Of a DNA stretch of 37,689 nucleotides, positions 7,978 to 16,031 are shown piece by piece. Within the stretch, counting starts at the first letter, position 1; each line of letters starts with the position of its first letter. Source of the DNA: a virus; the IMG/VR virus record IMGVR_UViG_3300042352_000874, positions 1-37,689 of that record; one strand, written 5' to 3'. The notes beneath the pieces are model-generated. The model was given only the letters and a program-made list of their open reading frames with translations. It did not search any database and was not told the origin of the DNA. Made by a program: the position numbers and the translations under genes.

Positions 7978-8843
7978 CAATATACCAATTCGTGTCTAGG
8001 GTTGAAGTAACACTGGATTAGCGTTGCGGACGTGGGGTTCGTAGCCGTCACGGTCACAGTGCTAGTGCCTGAGGGTAGGCTGAATAGTTTCGGTGCGGCG
8101 GCGAGGTTCGCGTAGAGGTTAGCCCCTGCACTGCTCTCCACAGTTCCGTCTTTCGTGTTCACGATTACGACTGCACCTGAGGCTATTGCCGCGCTGTAGG
8201 TGAAGCCTGTCCCGTTTAGTGAGACGGTGAACGCGTCACAAGGTCCTGTGATTTGCCACACTGGCCAGGCTTCCACCTCGCCTGGGTTGCTAACTGTCGT
8301 GCTACCTAGGCTTTGGCCGTCGGTTAGTCGCAGTTCGCCCAAGTAGGGGAGCAAGCCGTCTGTGTCGGCGTTCTGTTGAACCTTGAATGAAACCACGTCT
8401 TCACTGGTCCAGTAAGGGTCTGGACATCTCAGTGAGACCACCCATCGGCAAAATTGTTGGTTGGCGTCTGACCCGTAGGTCACGTCGCCACCGTCAATCA
8501 AGTGGCCGTAGGTGTAGACGGTCGCGGTCTCGTCTTGAAACTCAACCTTGATTCGGGTAGGGCCGAGTCGGTCAGACAGAATCTTCGCTAGTCGGCGCAG
8601 TTTCGCTTGGATGTCGGTCCTGTTGTCACCAAACACCAGGATTGGCAGGTCGATAACGCGTGGGTTGCGGCGAGTTCTACGCCATACCCCGCCGTCTCCC
8701 GCTCCCTCTGCGATGTCTACGTTCGCTGTGGTTAGTCCAAGTCCTGAGACGTTGGTCCCGAGCATGTAGTCGGTTTGGTAGTCAGTGCCTAGGGCGATTG
8801 AGTCGCCGTTGGCCCCAACCAGGGTGAGTTGTGCTGTTACCAT
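7977..8843 (-). CDS. Distal tail (Dit-like) protein, 288 aa
   Basis: Follows the tape measure directly, overlapping it by seven bases, in the position of the siphovirus distal tail protein. Visible features: LGTDYQTDYMLGTNVSG, then a strand pattern with RVIDLPILVFGDNRTDIQAKL, a CPDPYWTSEDVV segment typical of Dit/phage tail family proteins, and a beta-sandwich-like C-terminal half. It would form the hub joining the tail tube to the tip proteins. The assignment rests on order and these segments. Confidence 0.75.
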   Translation of the reverse strand: MVTAQLTLVGANGDSIALGTDYQTDYMLGTNVSGLGLTTANVDIAEGAGDGGVWRRTRRNPRVIDLPILVFGDNRTDIQAKLRRLAKILSDRLGPTRIKVEFQDETATVYTYGHLIDGGDVTYGSDANQQFCRWVVSLRCPDPYWTSEDVVSFKVQQNADTDGLLPYLGELRLTDGQSLGSTTVSNPGEVEAWPVWQITGPCDAFTVSLNGTGFTYSAAIASGAVVIVNTKDGTVESSAGANLYANLAAAPKLFSLPSGTSTVTVTATNPTSATLIQCYFNPRHELVY

Positions 8844-10687
8844 CCTGCAATAACCTCTGCTCGTCTCATGGCCCTTAGTAGTTCAGTCTCGGCGTCGAGG
8901 CTGGCGTTCGGGGCCGCGTTGTAGATGATGGTTTTGCCGTTGCCGTTGTTCATCATCTGTTGGAAGTCGGACAGCGGGGTGATTACTTCTGGCTGTCCTG
9001 CTTCGGCTAGCAACGCTGGAACACCACCGCTACGAGGATAAACCACGCCACCCTGAGCCAGTCTTGGTAGTTTGGCTTTAGGGATTAGGCTGATTTCGAT
9101 TTTCTGGCCGATGAGGTCACCTAGGAAGCCTAGGCCTGCGTTGGCGGCTTTGAGCAGTTCGTTGACTCCGTTGATGAAGAAGTTAATGAACGTCTCAATG
9201 ATGCCGAGCCAGCCATTGACGGTGCCTTTGAAAATGTCTCCAACAAACTTGAAGATTCCACCGAAGACGTCGCCAATGACTTTGACCGCGTTGCCTATCC
9301 ATTTGGCGAACGTGTCCCAGGATTTCTTAGCGCCTTTCCAAATGTCGCTGAACCAGCCGCCGATTGCGGCAAACGAGTCCTCAAAAAAGCCTACTACGGC
9401 ATCCCAGGCAATCATGATTGCGTCGACCATGGCGGTCCAGACGTCCTGGAAGAACGTCGTTTTTGTAGCGACCCAAACGATGGCCGCTACTAGGGCCGCG
9501 ATGGCTATCACGATTAGAGTGATAGGGTTTAGGGCCATCACCGCGTTGAACACTGCCTGGACGGCGGCCCAGACGCCTGTGGCGATTCGGATTGCGTTGG
9601 TGGCGACAAGCCACGCACCGAGGATGCCTACAAAGGTTCCTACGACTGGCAGGTTCTCACCAATCCACGTGGCCAGGCCAGTGAACATGGTTAGCAAGAA
9701 GTTGCCAGCCTCGGTTAGGGCTGTCATGGCTGGTAGGAGCAAGGTGCCTACCGCGATTCCAAGGTTCTTGGTGTTCGCTTCCATGATTCGTTGCTGGTTG
9801 GCCAGGCCCTCGCTGGTGCGAGCGAAGTCACCCTGTTGGGTGGCTGTCTGCTCCATGATGAGGCCTTGTGCGGCCAGGACTTTTTGCTCTTGGGTGAGTT
9901 GGTCGATTTTGCCTTTTTTAGCCGCGCCCACCTTTTCTTCTGCGTCTCGCAAAAGTAGTAGTGCGTCTTGGGCTTGCTTGCTGTTAGGGCCGAACTTGGC
10001 CACCGCGTCGTTGTAGGCGACTTGGGCTTTTTCCGAGTCGGCTTGCGCTTTGGTTAGTTTGGCTTGGTCGACGTTCAGGTCGACGATTCCCATTTTCAGC
10101 GCTTGGGCTTTGAGTGAGTTTTCGTCCATCAAAACACCGAAGCGTTTCAGCGGTTCTGACTCTCCGCGAAGACCTGCACCGAGGGCGAGGATAGCGTCGT
10201 CAACCGAGGTGTTGTTGAACGAGGCTAGGTCAGTGGCTAGGCCTACAAGGTCGGACGAGAACTTGGCGTTTTCTTCACCCGACAGGTTTGCGGCTTTACC
10301 GTAAACACCGAATGTTTTAGCCGCTTCAAGCAACTGGTCTTTCGACATACCGAACGAAGTGGCAGAGGTCTCGGCCAGTTTCTGCAGTGCGGCTGAGCCT
10401 TCTTCACCAAAAACTTGTGCGACGGCCGCGCCTTGCTCGGCAAAGTTAGAAGCACCCTCGATAGCGTCACCAAAGAACTTACCAACTGCGGCGGCACCTA
10501 GGGTTAGGGCGAGTGGCCCTGCGAGGCTCTTGATGTGAGCACCCATTTTTCCAGCGAAACCTTTTCCTGCGGCGTCACCAGCGTTAGTGGCGATGCCTGG
10601 AACTCCGCCAAGTTCGCCAGCGATTTGCTGGCCGATACCTGAGGACGAGACCGCAAGGGTTACATAGGCTACGCCGACTTCACTCAT
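8837..10687 (-). CDS. Tape measure protein, 616 aa
   Basis: Gly/Ala-rich start (IGQQIAGELGGVPGI, GDAAGKGFAGKMG), several hydrophobic stretches (around 340-420, including ALNPITLIVIAIAALVAAIV) and a coiled central part (QAKLTKAQADSEKAQVAYND). The C-terminus carries LAQGGVVYPRSGGVPALLAEAGQPEVITP, usual for actinophage tape measures. It sets tail length; 616 residues at about 0.15 nm each would mean a tail near 90 nm, short for siphoviruses of actinobacteria. It follows the frameshift-linked chaperone pair, as in lambda-like phages. Confidence 0.92.
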   Translation of the reverse strand: MSEVGVAYVTLAVSSSGIGQQIAGELGGVPGIATNAGDAAGKGFAGKMGAHIKSLAGPLALTLGAAAVGKFFGDAIEGASNFAEQGAAVAQVFGEEGSAALQKLAETSATSFGMSKDQLLEAAKTFGVYGKAANLSGEENAKFSSDLVGLATDLASFNNTSVDDAILALGAGLRGESEPLKRFGVLMDENSLKAQALKMGIVDLNVDQAKLTKAQADSEKAQVAYNDAVAKFGPNSKQAQDALLLLRDAEEKVGAAKKGKIDQLTQEQKVLAAQGLIMEQTATQQGDFARTSEGLANQQRIMEANTKNLGIAVGTLLLPAMTALTEAGNFLLTMFTGLATWIGENLPVVGTFVGILGAWLVATNAIRIATGVWAAVQAVFNAVMALNPITLIVIAIAALVAAIVWVATKTTFFQDVWTAMVDAIMIAWDAVVGFFEDSFAAIGGWFSDIWKGAKKSWDTFAKWIGNAVKVIGDVFGGIFKFVGDIFKGTVNGWLGIIETFINFFINGVNELLKAANAGLGFLGDLIGQKIEISLIPKAKLPRLAQGGVVYPRSGGVPALLAEAGQPEVITPLSDFQQMMNNGNGKTIIYNAAPNASLDAETELLRAMRRAEVIAGW

Positions 10688-10690
10688 TGG

Positions 10691-11092
10691 TTACTCCTTG
10701 GTTCGGCCACTCACGCGGGCAAGTATGGCTTTAGTTTCTTCTGGGGTGCGGGTATTACCGCGGCCAACCGTGGTGCTGTCACCTTGGCTAACTTCCCATG
10801 GCCTTGGGTAAGGCTTGGGTTTTTTGTTCTTTTTAGTGCTGTTCACCATGACGAGCAGGTCGTAGGTGTCGGCCAGTATTAATGCGGCTCTGGTGGTCGG
10901 ATATTTCCACTCTGCTATTCTGGCGTGTAGCCACGTCTCTGGGTCTTGGACCATGAGTTCTAGTAGCAGTGCGGCTTCCTCATAGGTTACCCGTTCCCCA
11001 AGGTCGTTCACTCCGATTCCCATTTTGCGGAAGTCGTAGACGAACTCGGACGGGTAAGCGAGTGCTACTGACCAGAGCCTAAGGATTCCCCC
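10691..11092 (-). CDS. Tail assembly chaperone, frameshift extension (gpT-like)
   Basis: No good start or ribosome site exists for a free-standing gene, although an ATG at 11023 opens a 110-residue frame. The frame is open back to the slippery stretch at 11086-11092. A -1 shift there fuses it to the upstream gene through LWSVALAYPSEFVYDFRKMG. The extension contains ERVTYEEAALLLELMVQDP and HARIAEWKYPTTRAALIL, typical of the longer chaperone in siphoviruses. The fusion product would act with the short form to load tape measure and tail tube. Confidence 0.82.
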   Translation of the reverse strand, partial: GGILRLWSVALAYPSEFVYDFRKMGIGVNDLGERVTYEEAALLLELMVQDPETWLHARIAEWKYPTTRAALILADTYDLLVMVNSTKKNKKPKPYPRPWEVSQGDSTTVGRGNTRTPEETKAILARVSGRTKE

Positions 11093-11382
11093 AGTTTAGA
11101 GTGGGCGGTCCATGCTTCGATTAGTGGTTGTAGGTCGGCTGGGTTTAGGGCTTTTTTCAGTTCTGCTGGGATTACGTCAGACAGGAACACACGCATGGTC
11201 GCGGTTCCGATTCGGCCCTGCCAGGCTTTGATTTCGTCGTCGCTGGCGTTGCTGTTCAACGGCTCTGCCGAGATGACCTCAAGTAGGGACACTGGGGCGT
11301 TGCCTGGAAGTTTGTAGGTTTTACCGTCGTATTCGACTTCGAACGGCGGACGGTCGGTTTTTTTCAGTTGGAACACGGACAT
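11065..11382 (-). CDS. Tail assembly chaperone (gpG-like), 105 aa
   Basis: Lies between the major tail and tape measure genes. MSVFQLKKTDRPPFEVEYDG starts a domain with LPGNAPVSLLEVISAE and ends EAWTAHSKLGESLGSGQ. Acidic, helical and short, as expected for the abundant unshifted chaperone. The ATG at 11382 follows AAAGGAGAAAC. Its last dozen codons contain the slippery site that generates the longer form. Confidence 0.85.
   Translation of the reverse strand: MSVFQLKKTDRPPFEVEYDGKTYKLPGNAPVSLLEVISAEPLNSNASDDEIKAWQGRIGTATMRVFLSDVIPAELKKALNPADLQPLIEAWTAHSKLGESLGSGQ
11086..11092 (-). promoter_or_regulatory. Programmed -1 ribosomal frameshift site, GGGGGAA
   Basis: In the zero frame the ribosome reads CTG GGG GAA; slipping back one base gives GGA and continues in the frame of 10691-11023. 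The unshifted stop lies about 20 bases further on. Position, the run of G, and joining of two chaperone frames match the well-known conserved frameshift in siphovirus tail chaperones. Confidence 0.8.
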
Positions 11383-11420
11383 TTGTTTCTCCTTTTACAC
11401 GGTCACGGTTTGGGTTTGAA

Positions 11421-11455
11421 GAGTGAGGGAGCCGCCGTGCTCGGCTCCCCCACTC
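11421..11455 (-). terminator. Strong hairpin after the major tail protein gene
   Basis: GAGTGGGGGAGCCG pairs with CGGCTCCCTCACTC around a short loop, 16 bases past the TAG of the major tail gene. It is followed by TTCAAAC, not a true U-tract. It may partly end transcription or protect the highly expressed capsid/tail messages. Confidence 0.55.
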
Positions 11456-11470
11456 AGTTGTTAGAGTAGA

Positions 11471-12004
11471 CTACGCGGCGAGCGAGTCTACCCACTTCTT
11501 GACGGTGTAGCCAGCGTCTGAAGCGTAGGCGGTGATGGTTACGTTGTAACCAACTGGCTCGCCGTTTGCTAGGACCTGCTCACCAACGGATAGAACTTCA
11601 CCGTTTGGAACGTAGTAGCGGATGGTCTCGTCACCGTCGATAACGTCGATTACGAATGACTTACGGCCACCAGTCTCTCCTGGCTTGATTTCGATTCCGC
11701 CGTCTACTCCAACGGCTGAGCCGTAGAATAGTTCGAGGGTTGCTTCGGTGGTCTCCATCAACATGCCAGAGAAAGTCATTGAGGCTTCAGTGACTGACTC
11801 GCGGACGAGGTCCGAGTTCTGCCAAGCGCGCAGGGCGTTGGTTGAACGGTCGCGGGTGATGGTGATGCCGTCGCTTGAGACGTAACCGAGGTCAACAAAA
11901 CCCTCGGCTAGTGCTGATACAGCGGTAGTAGGGGCAGTAGTCGTGGTTGGCCCGACATACCAGGCTCCAGTTACTGCTACCCGCACGTTAGTTGAGTCTG
12001 CCAT
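11471..12004 (-). CDS. Major tail protein, 177 aa
   Basis: Placed between the connector genes and the tail chaperones. Starts MADSTNVRVAVTGAWYVGPT, with ALAEGFVDLGYVSSDGITI and FSGMLMETTEATLELFYGS, the usual pattern of actinophage tail-tube subunits. The C-terminal part (GEPVGYNVTITAYASDAG) looks beta-rich. It should polymerise as hexameric rings to form the tail tube. A strong hairpin follows, consistent with high expression. Confidence 0.9.
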   Translation of the reverse strand: MADSTNVRVAVTGAWYVGPTTTTAPTTAVSALAEGFVDLGYVSSDGITITRDRSTNALRAWQNSDLVRESVTEASMTFSGMLMETTEATLELFYGSAVGVDGGIEIKPGETGGRKSFVIDVIDGDETIRYYVPNGEVLSVGEQVLANGEPVGYNVTITAYASDAGYTVKKWVDSLAA

Positions 12005-12067
12005 TGTGGCCTTTCTCTTGTTGGGGGGTTGCTTGGGCCGATTGCCCTACTCGTCACGGTCGAGATT

Positions 12068-12454
12068 CTAATAAGTCACACCGCGGTGGTGGACTTCAAA
12101 ACGAATGAAACGTCTCTGACCAGTTTCGTCGCTGACGTCTTGCAGGGTGGTAATGGTGTCTACCATCACGACTGGGTCGCCGTCGGCCACCTTTTGAAAT
12201 GCCCAGGTGGTGACGTTGGCGAGTTCTTCGGCGGTTCCGTAGTCGTTGGTGTAAATTAATGCGCTAATGAACGAGGCGTCTACGATTTGGTTGACGTTTC
12301 GGCCACCGTCTCTGCGGAGGACTACAAACTTGTTGGCGTTTTTAGGAGCGGTAACTCCGACTTTTGCTCCTGTGATTTCGGCGGCCAGTAAGGGGCCGAT
12401 TTTGGCCACTAACGCGGCCATTAGGTCGACGTGTTTTACTGGTTCCTGCTTCAT
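12068..12454 (-). CDS. Tail terminator-like protein, 128 aa
   Basis: Fourth of the small connector genes, directly before the major tail gene, where the tail terminator normally lies. Segments visible: MAALVAKIGPLLAAEITGAK, FVVLRRDGGRNVNQIVDASF and WAFQKVADGDPVVMVD. Its start overlaps the preceding stop by four bases (ATGA). It would cap the tail tube and bind the head completion complex. The assignment is mainly positional. Confidence 0.7.
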   Translation of the reverse strand: MKQEPVKHVDLMAALVAKIGPLLAAEITGAKVGVTAPKNANKFVVLRRDGGRNVNQIVDASFISALIYTNDYGTAEELANVTTWAFQKVADGDPVVMVDTITTLQDVSDETGQRRFIRFEVHHRGVTY

Positions 12455-12765
12455 TCTAGGCCGTTGTCTTTCTTCTTTTTGCCAATTTTCGCGCCTGTGG
12501 CTGAGAGTGCGGCGAACAGGACCCCGTTGGCCGCTTCTTGTGAAGTGTTCTGGCCGTTGGTCAGTGTGACTTTAGCGCGGGCTTGCGCTTTAGTGCTTCG
12601 TCTCACTTCGGCTTTAGAACCTGCGATTGGGGCGGTCGAGTTTAGGGTTGATTCTAGCAGTGAGTAGACTGCTTCGTTGGTTCGCAACTCAACTAGGCCT
12701 TTTTCGAAGATGGTCAGTTTCAGGTTTGGGTTACCTGTGCGGATTTTCCAACTTCTACCGCCCAT
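12451..12765 (-). CDS. Head-tail connector (HK97 gp10-like candidate), 104 aa
   Basis: Small basic protein, MGGRSWKIRTGNPNLKLTIF, ending in GAKIGKKKKDNGLE. It overlaps both neighbours by a few bases. Third connector in a run of four, the usual place of the neck or tail-completion protein. No diagnostic motif seen. Confidence 0.65.
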   Translation of the reverse strand: MGGRSWKIRTGNPNLKLTIFEKGLVELRTNEAVYSLLESTLNSTAPIAGSKAEVRRSTKAQARAKVTLTNGQNTSQEAANGVLFAALSATGAKIGKKKKDNGLE

Positions 12766-13096
12766 CTTGGGTTCCCTTGCGTTTCAGGTCAACTTGGACG
12801 CCTGGGTTCCATGAGGTGAGTGGGCTGGCCCAGGAGAAACTCTCTCCGTTGAGCAGGTATTCGACTTCGCGAACTATGACGGTGTCGTTGTTGGTTATCT
12901 CTGTCCCTGCTGGCAGGTAGATGGTGATTTGGTCGTTTTCCAGGGCTTCCCCTGGTTGGTATTCGGTGCTTTGGCCTTTCAGCGCTACGGCCACTCCGCT
13001 GATTTCGATAGAAGTCTCAGTGGTGATTGGCTGGTTGTAGGCGTCGAGGGTCTCGGTGTCCGTGCGTCGCACGATTGTGATGGTCTCGCCGCTCAT
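12755..13096 (-). CDS. Head closure / stopper-like protein, 113 aa
   Basis: Beta-rich: ETITIVRRTDTETLDAYNQP, ISGVAVALKGQSTEY, DNDTVI-type turns and EVEYLLNGESFSWASPLTSW. Proteins with this sequence of strands and a final WNPGVQV segment are the stopper or head closure proteins of actinophage siphoviruses. It follows the adaptor gene with three bases between. Confidence 0.7.
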   Translation of the reverse strand: MSGETITIVRRTDTETLDAYNQPITTETSIEISGVAVALKGQSTEYQPGEALENDQITIYLPAGTEITNNDTVIVREVEYLLNGESFSWASPLTSWNPGVQVDLKRKGTQDGR

Positions 13097-13099
13097 GGC

Positions 13100-13669
13100 C
13101 TAGCCTAACGTTTCGATGGTGCCTTGCATGTTGGTGCGGTAGCGGTTTAGGGTGATTTGCTCCGCTGGGGACATCATCACTTGGCCACCGACTGCCCAGT
13201 TGGCGTAGGTCACACTGAATGGGCCGACGCTCTGCTGGGTTACACCTGCGGCGGCTTCGGTTGGGATTGAAATTGTTCTGGCCACCATGCTTGCTACGAT
13301 GGCTACCACGTCTTGTGGGACGGTTGCGTTTCCGTGTTCGTAGTTGACCACGAGGCGGTCGCCGTTGCAGGTGGATACGCTGTCGATGGTTACGGTTTGG
13401 AATCCGTCCCAAGTCCAGACTACGTCGTCTCCGTCAGTCGTGGTGATGGCGATTACGTCGGTTGCTGGTCGCTGGGTTAGCCTGATTTTGTTGCCTTGCT
13501 TTACCTGAAGCAGGTTGAACGATTCACCAGGCAGGAATTGTTGGCCTGTGTAGCCGACTACAAGGGCCGAGGCGTCATCTAGTAACGCCTCAGCCTTTGC
13601 AGTTTCGGACTCAGTGAGGGACCTGCCCAGGCGGGTCTCCACGTCGGTGGTTGTCGCTAATGCCGTCAT
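13100..13669 (-). CDS. Head-tail adaptor (gp6-like), 189 aa
   Basis: Located right after the major capsid gene. The helical N-terminus (TTTDVETRLGRSLTESETAK, ALLDDASALVVGYTGQQF) matches the adaptor fold of HK97 gp6-like proteins, which form a ring under the portal. The middle has beta strands (VVWTWDGFQTVTIDSV); the C-terminus has VVAIVASMVARTISIPTEAA and TLNRYR. ATG at 13669 follows GAGAGGACC. Confidence 0.78.
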   Translation of the reverse strand: MTALATTTDVETRLGRSLTESETAKAEALLDDASALVVGYTGQQFLPGESFNLLQVKQGNKIRLTQRPATDVIAITTTDGDDVVWTWDGFQTVTIDSVSTCNGDRLVVNYEHGNATVPQDVVAIVASMVARTISIPTEAAAGVTQQSVGPFSVTYANWAVGGQVMMSPAEQITLNRYRTNMQGTIETLG

Positions 13670-13697
13670 GGGCAGGTCCTCTCTCTAAAGGGTTTTG

Positions 13698-14594
13698 TTA
13701 GTCTTCGATTTCCATCTTGACGAACGACTGTGGGTCGTTTACGAGCCAGCCGTATTCAGCCTCTGCGAGGATGGCTACGAGGTTGTTCTCGAAAAGCGAG
13801 ACCAAGGTGCCGTCGATGGTGACTGCGGCTTCGGTGCTGACCTTGTACGAGATACCGCCAACAACGCCCCATGCGGCCTGTGACCAGTCACCTGCGTAAC
13901 CAACGATTCCGCCTGAGGCGATTTCGTTGACTAGGAACGAGTTACGTCCGATTAGACGACCTGGGCGAACTGCCGCGGTGGTCTCTGAAAGTGGGGTGTC
14001 GATGTAGATTGGGCGGCCGTTGCTGTCCACTGCGCTGAGCAGTAGAGGCTCGACAACCTCGTCTAGTGCGAATCCGTTCAGGCGCTTGCCGTCGTTGACG
14101 AGAAGCGACAGACCCGAAACGATGTCGGCGTGGATGCCACCGTTAGCAACGGTTGCGGTTCCTAGGGTTACAGACTTGGTGGTCTGGTCTAGGTAGGTCG
14201 AGAATGGCGACGAGGTGCCGTGAAGTGCGGCGGCGTCGAATGCTCGGGCGAATGCTTCACCAACCTGGTCGCGGACCAAGTTCATGTAGTTGCCTGGGTT
14301 TGCGCGAACAACTTCAGCCGAGACGATGGCCACGGTGGCAATCTTCTTCGGGTCCATGTTCTTTAGCGCTAGCGAACCAGACGATGCTGGCTTCTGTGCG
14401 CCTTCAGCAACCCAACCAGCCGACAACTTGCCAGTAACTACTGGAACTGAGGTGCCGTTGATTGATAGTGGAACCTCGCGGACGAGGGACTGAACTACTG
14501 AGGTGCGGGCGGCCTTTTCGAAAATCGGAGCGGCCTGCTCGCGGGTTAGAAAGCCCGAAAAATCGGACAGTTTGGTGGCGTTATCTACTGCCAT
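13698..14594 (-). CDS. Major capsid protein, HK97 fold, 298 aa
   Basis: The usual capsid order is seen: after the scaffold gene and before the connectors. Characteristic segments: FSGFLTREQAAPIFEKAARTS near the start, VPVVTGKLSAGWVAEGAQKP, ALKNMDPKKIATVAIVSAEV and DQVGEAFARAFDAAALHG. These match the E-loop, spine-helix and P-domain pattern of phage capsid family proteins. There is no long N-terminal delta domain; a separate scaffold gene precedes it. ATG at 14594 follows AAGGAGAG. Confidence 0.93.
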   Translation of the reverse strand: MAVDNATKLSDFSGFLTREQAAPIFEKAARTSVVQSLVREVPLSINGTSVPVVTGKLSAGWVAEGAQKPASSGSLALKNMDPKKIATVAIVSAEVVRANPGNYMNLVRDQVGEAFARAFDAAALHGTSSPFSTYLDQTTKSVTLGTATVANGGIHADIVSGLSLLVNDGKRLNGFALDEVVEPLLLSAVDSNGRPIYIDTPLSETTAAVRPGRLIGRNSFLVNEIASGGIVGYAGDWSQAAWGVVGGISYKVSTEAAVTIDGTLVSLFENNLVAILAEAEYGWLVNDPQSFVKMEIED

Positions 14595-14624
14595 TTGGTG
14601 TCTCTCCTTACAAGAGGTTGTGGG

Positions 14625-15143
14625 TTAATTGATGCCCAGTTTCGCTTTCAAATCCGCGAGTAGCGGGTCTGAGTTCAGGGCTGGTGCGTTGCCCCGAGTC
14701 CCCTGGCCAAGGTCTGGAAATGCTGGGGTGGCTGGGGTTGCGGTGTTCGAGTCCACCCATGCGCGCATGGCGTCGTCGTTGACGGTGCCATCTGCTTGGA
14801 TAAACGCTGACTTGTCGAATGCGAGTATTGCGTTAGCGGTGAGGGTTTTACCGTTGAGTAGGGTTTCCAGTTTTGCGTCTAGAAGTCTGCCTGCGTATTC
14901 TGCTACGGTGGCCTGTCTCGCTTCGGCTTTCGCCTGTTCGATGGCTCGTTCCGTGTCTGACAGCATGGAGCGCTTCAACTCTTCCAACTCGGCCGCGGCT
15001 TGGGCGTTGGCCTTGGCGCGTTCCTCGTGTTTACGCGCTAACTGCTTCCACTTCTCGGCTTCGACGACTGGGTCGACCGTGGCGGTCTCAGTTGCCTCTG
15101 GCTGGGTAGTGGTTTCTGCATTCTCTTGGGCGTTTTCGCTCAT
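14625..15143 (-). CDS. Scaffolding protein, 172 aa
   Basis: Just upstream of the capsid gene. Its first 30 residues are Glu/Thr/Ala-rich and disordered-looking. Then comes a long predicted coiled coil (EAEKWKQLARKHEERAKANA, LEELKRSMLSDTERAIEQAK), and a short acidic C-terminal capsid-interaction segment (DPLLADLKAKLGIN). This is the classic layout of siphovirus scaffolds in actinophages. Confidence 0.88.
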   Translation of the reverse strand: MSENAQENAETTTQPEATETATVDPVVEAEKWKQLARKHEERAKANAQAAAELEELKRSMLSDTERAIEQAKAEARQATVAEYAGRLLDAKLETLLNGKTLTANAILAFDKSAFIQADGTVNDDAMRAWVDSNTATPATPAFPDLGQGTRGNAPALNSDPLLADLKAKLGIN

Positions 15144-15206
15144 GAGTGTTTCCTTTCCGTGTCGGATTGGTTTTTCCCGTTTCGGGCATCGGCAATTTGC
15201 CGAAGT

Positions 15207-16031
15207 TTAGATGTCGCTCGGGCCTGTGAACTTGTGGCCTTTGACGGTCAACAGCGGGCCAATTTCGCCGTGCTGTTCGATAGTGATAAGTCGGTAGTCG
15301 ATGTCTCTGGCGTTTCGCGCTGAGGCACCAAATCGTTTGGCCACCGCTTCATGGGTGGCTTCCAGGTTGGCTTCGTCAATGACTTGGCCTGGGTCGCGGT
15401 TGCCGTAAATTGGCATCTCTCCGCAGTCACAGCCTGGGTGGATTGGGAGCAGGTCTTTGACGTTGTAGCGCTGAGTGCTGGCGACGTAACAAAGTCCGCA
15501 GTTTTCGGAGCCGCTCAACACTCGGGCGTAGCCGACGATGTTGGAGTTGCCACCGCGGACGAACAGGCCTGTCTGTGTTTTGGCCAGTTGCATATCGGTG
15601 CGGGCGATGTTGTAAATCCTGGCCGCTCCGAGGTTCAAAGCGGTGTCTAGCGGTTTCCCGTCACCTAGGGCGATGCGGGCGGTCACGAATCCGCGGGTGT
15701 AGATTTCAGCGGCTGTCACTGCACCGCCCCGCAACTCGCTAGGGTTTAGCAGGTTACGGGGCATGCGGCGAGGGTTGAACTCTTGCCCGAGAATTGTGGC
15801 TAGGGTTGCGTAGTAACCCCTAGTCAGGGTGGACATTTGGACAGTGCCTGCGGCGACTAAGGGTAGGACGTTTTTCAAGAACTTAGCCACTGCGGCGTCG
15901 TCTACGCCTCCGATTTCTAGGAATCGTTTCTTGGCGTAACCTGCCACCTCGTCGGTCAGTCGGTTAGACTGCCCCAGGTATTGTCTGCTGAGTTCCTGCG
16001 GTGTTGGCGGTTTGGGTTTCTTGCTGGCCAT
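15207..16031 (-). CDS. MuF-like minor head protein, 274 aa
   Basis: Overlaps the end of the portal gene by 68 bases; no better internal start was found. The centre holds the MuF signature: IYNIARTDMQLAKTQTGLFV, SENCGLCYVAS and HPGCDCGEMP. These Cys-containing motifs are typical of minor capsid proteins that line the portal or act in capsid maturation. A separate capsid protease gene is not seen, so this or the scaffold may cover maturation. Confidence 0.82.
   Translation of the reverse strand: MASKKPKPPTPQELSRQYLGQSNRLTDEVAGYAKKRFLEIGGVDDAAVAKFLKNVLPLVAAGTVQMSTLTRGYYATLATILGQEFNPRRMPRNLLNPSELRGGAVTAAEIYTRGFVTARIALGDGKPLDTALNLGAARIYNIARTDMQLAKTQTGLFVRGGNSNIVGYARVLSGSENCGLCYVASTQRYNVKDLLPIHPGCDCGEMPIYGNRDPGQVIDEANLEATHEAVAKRFGASARNARDIDYRLITIEQHGEIGPLLTVKGHKFTGPSDI

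Noticed and set aside
9072-10016. Plus-strand open frame of 314 codons
   Set aside because: It lies wholly opposite the tape measure gene, is rich in odd Met/Pro/Ser runs, and has no ribosome site or neighbours on that strand.
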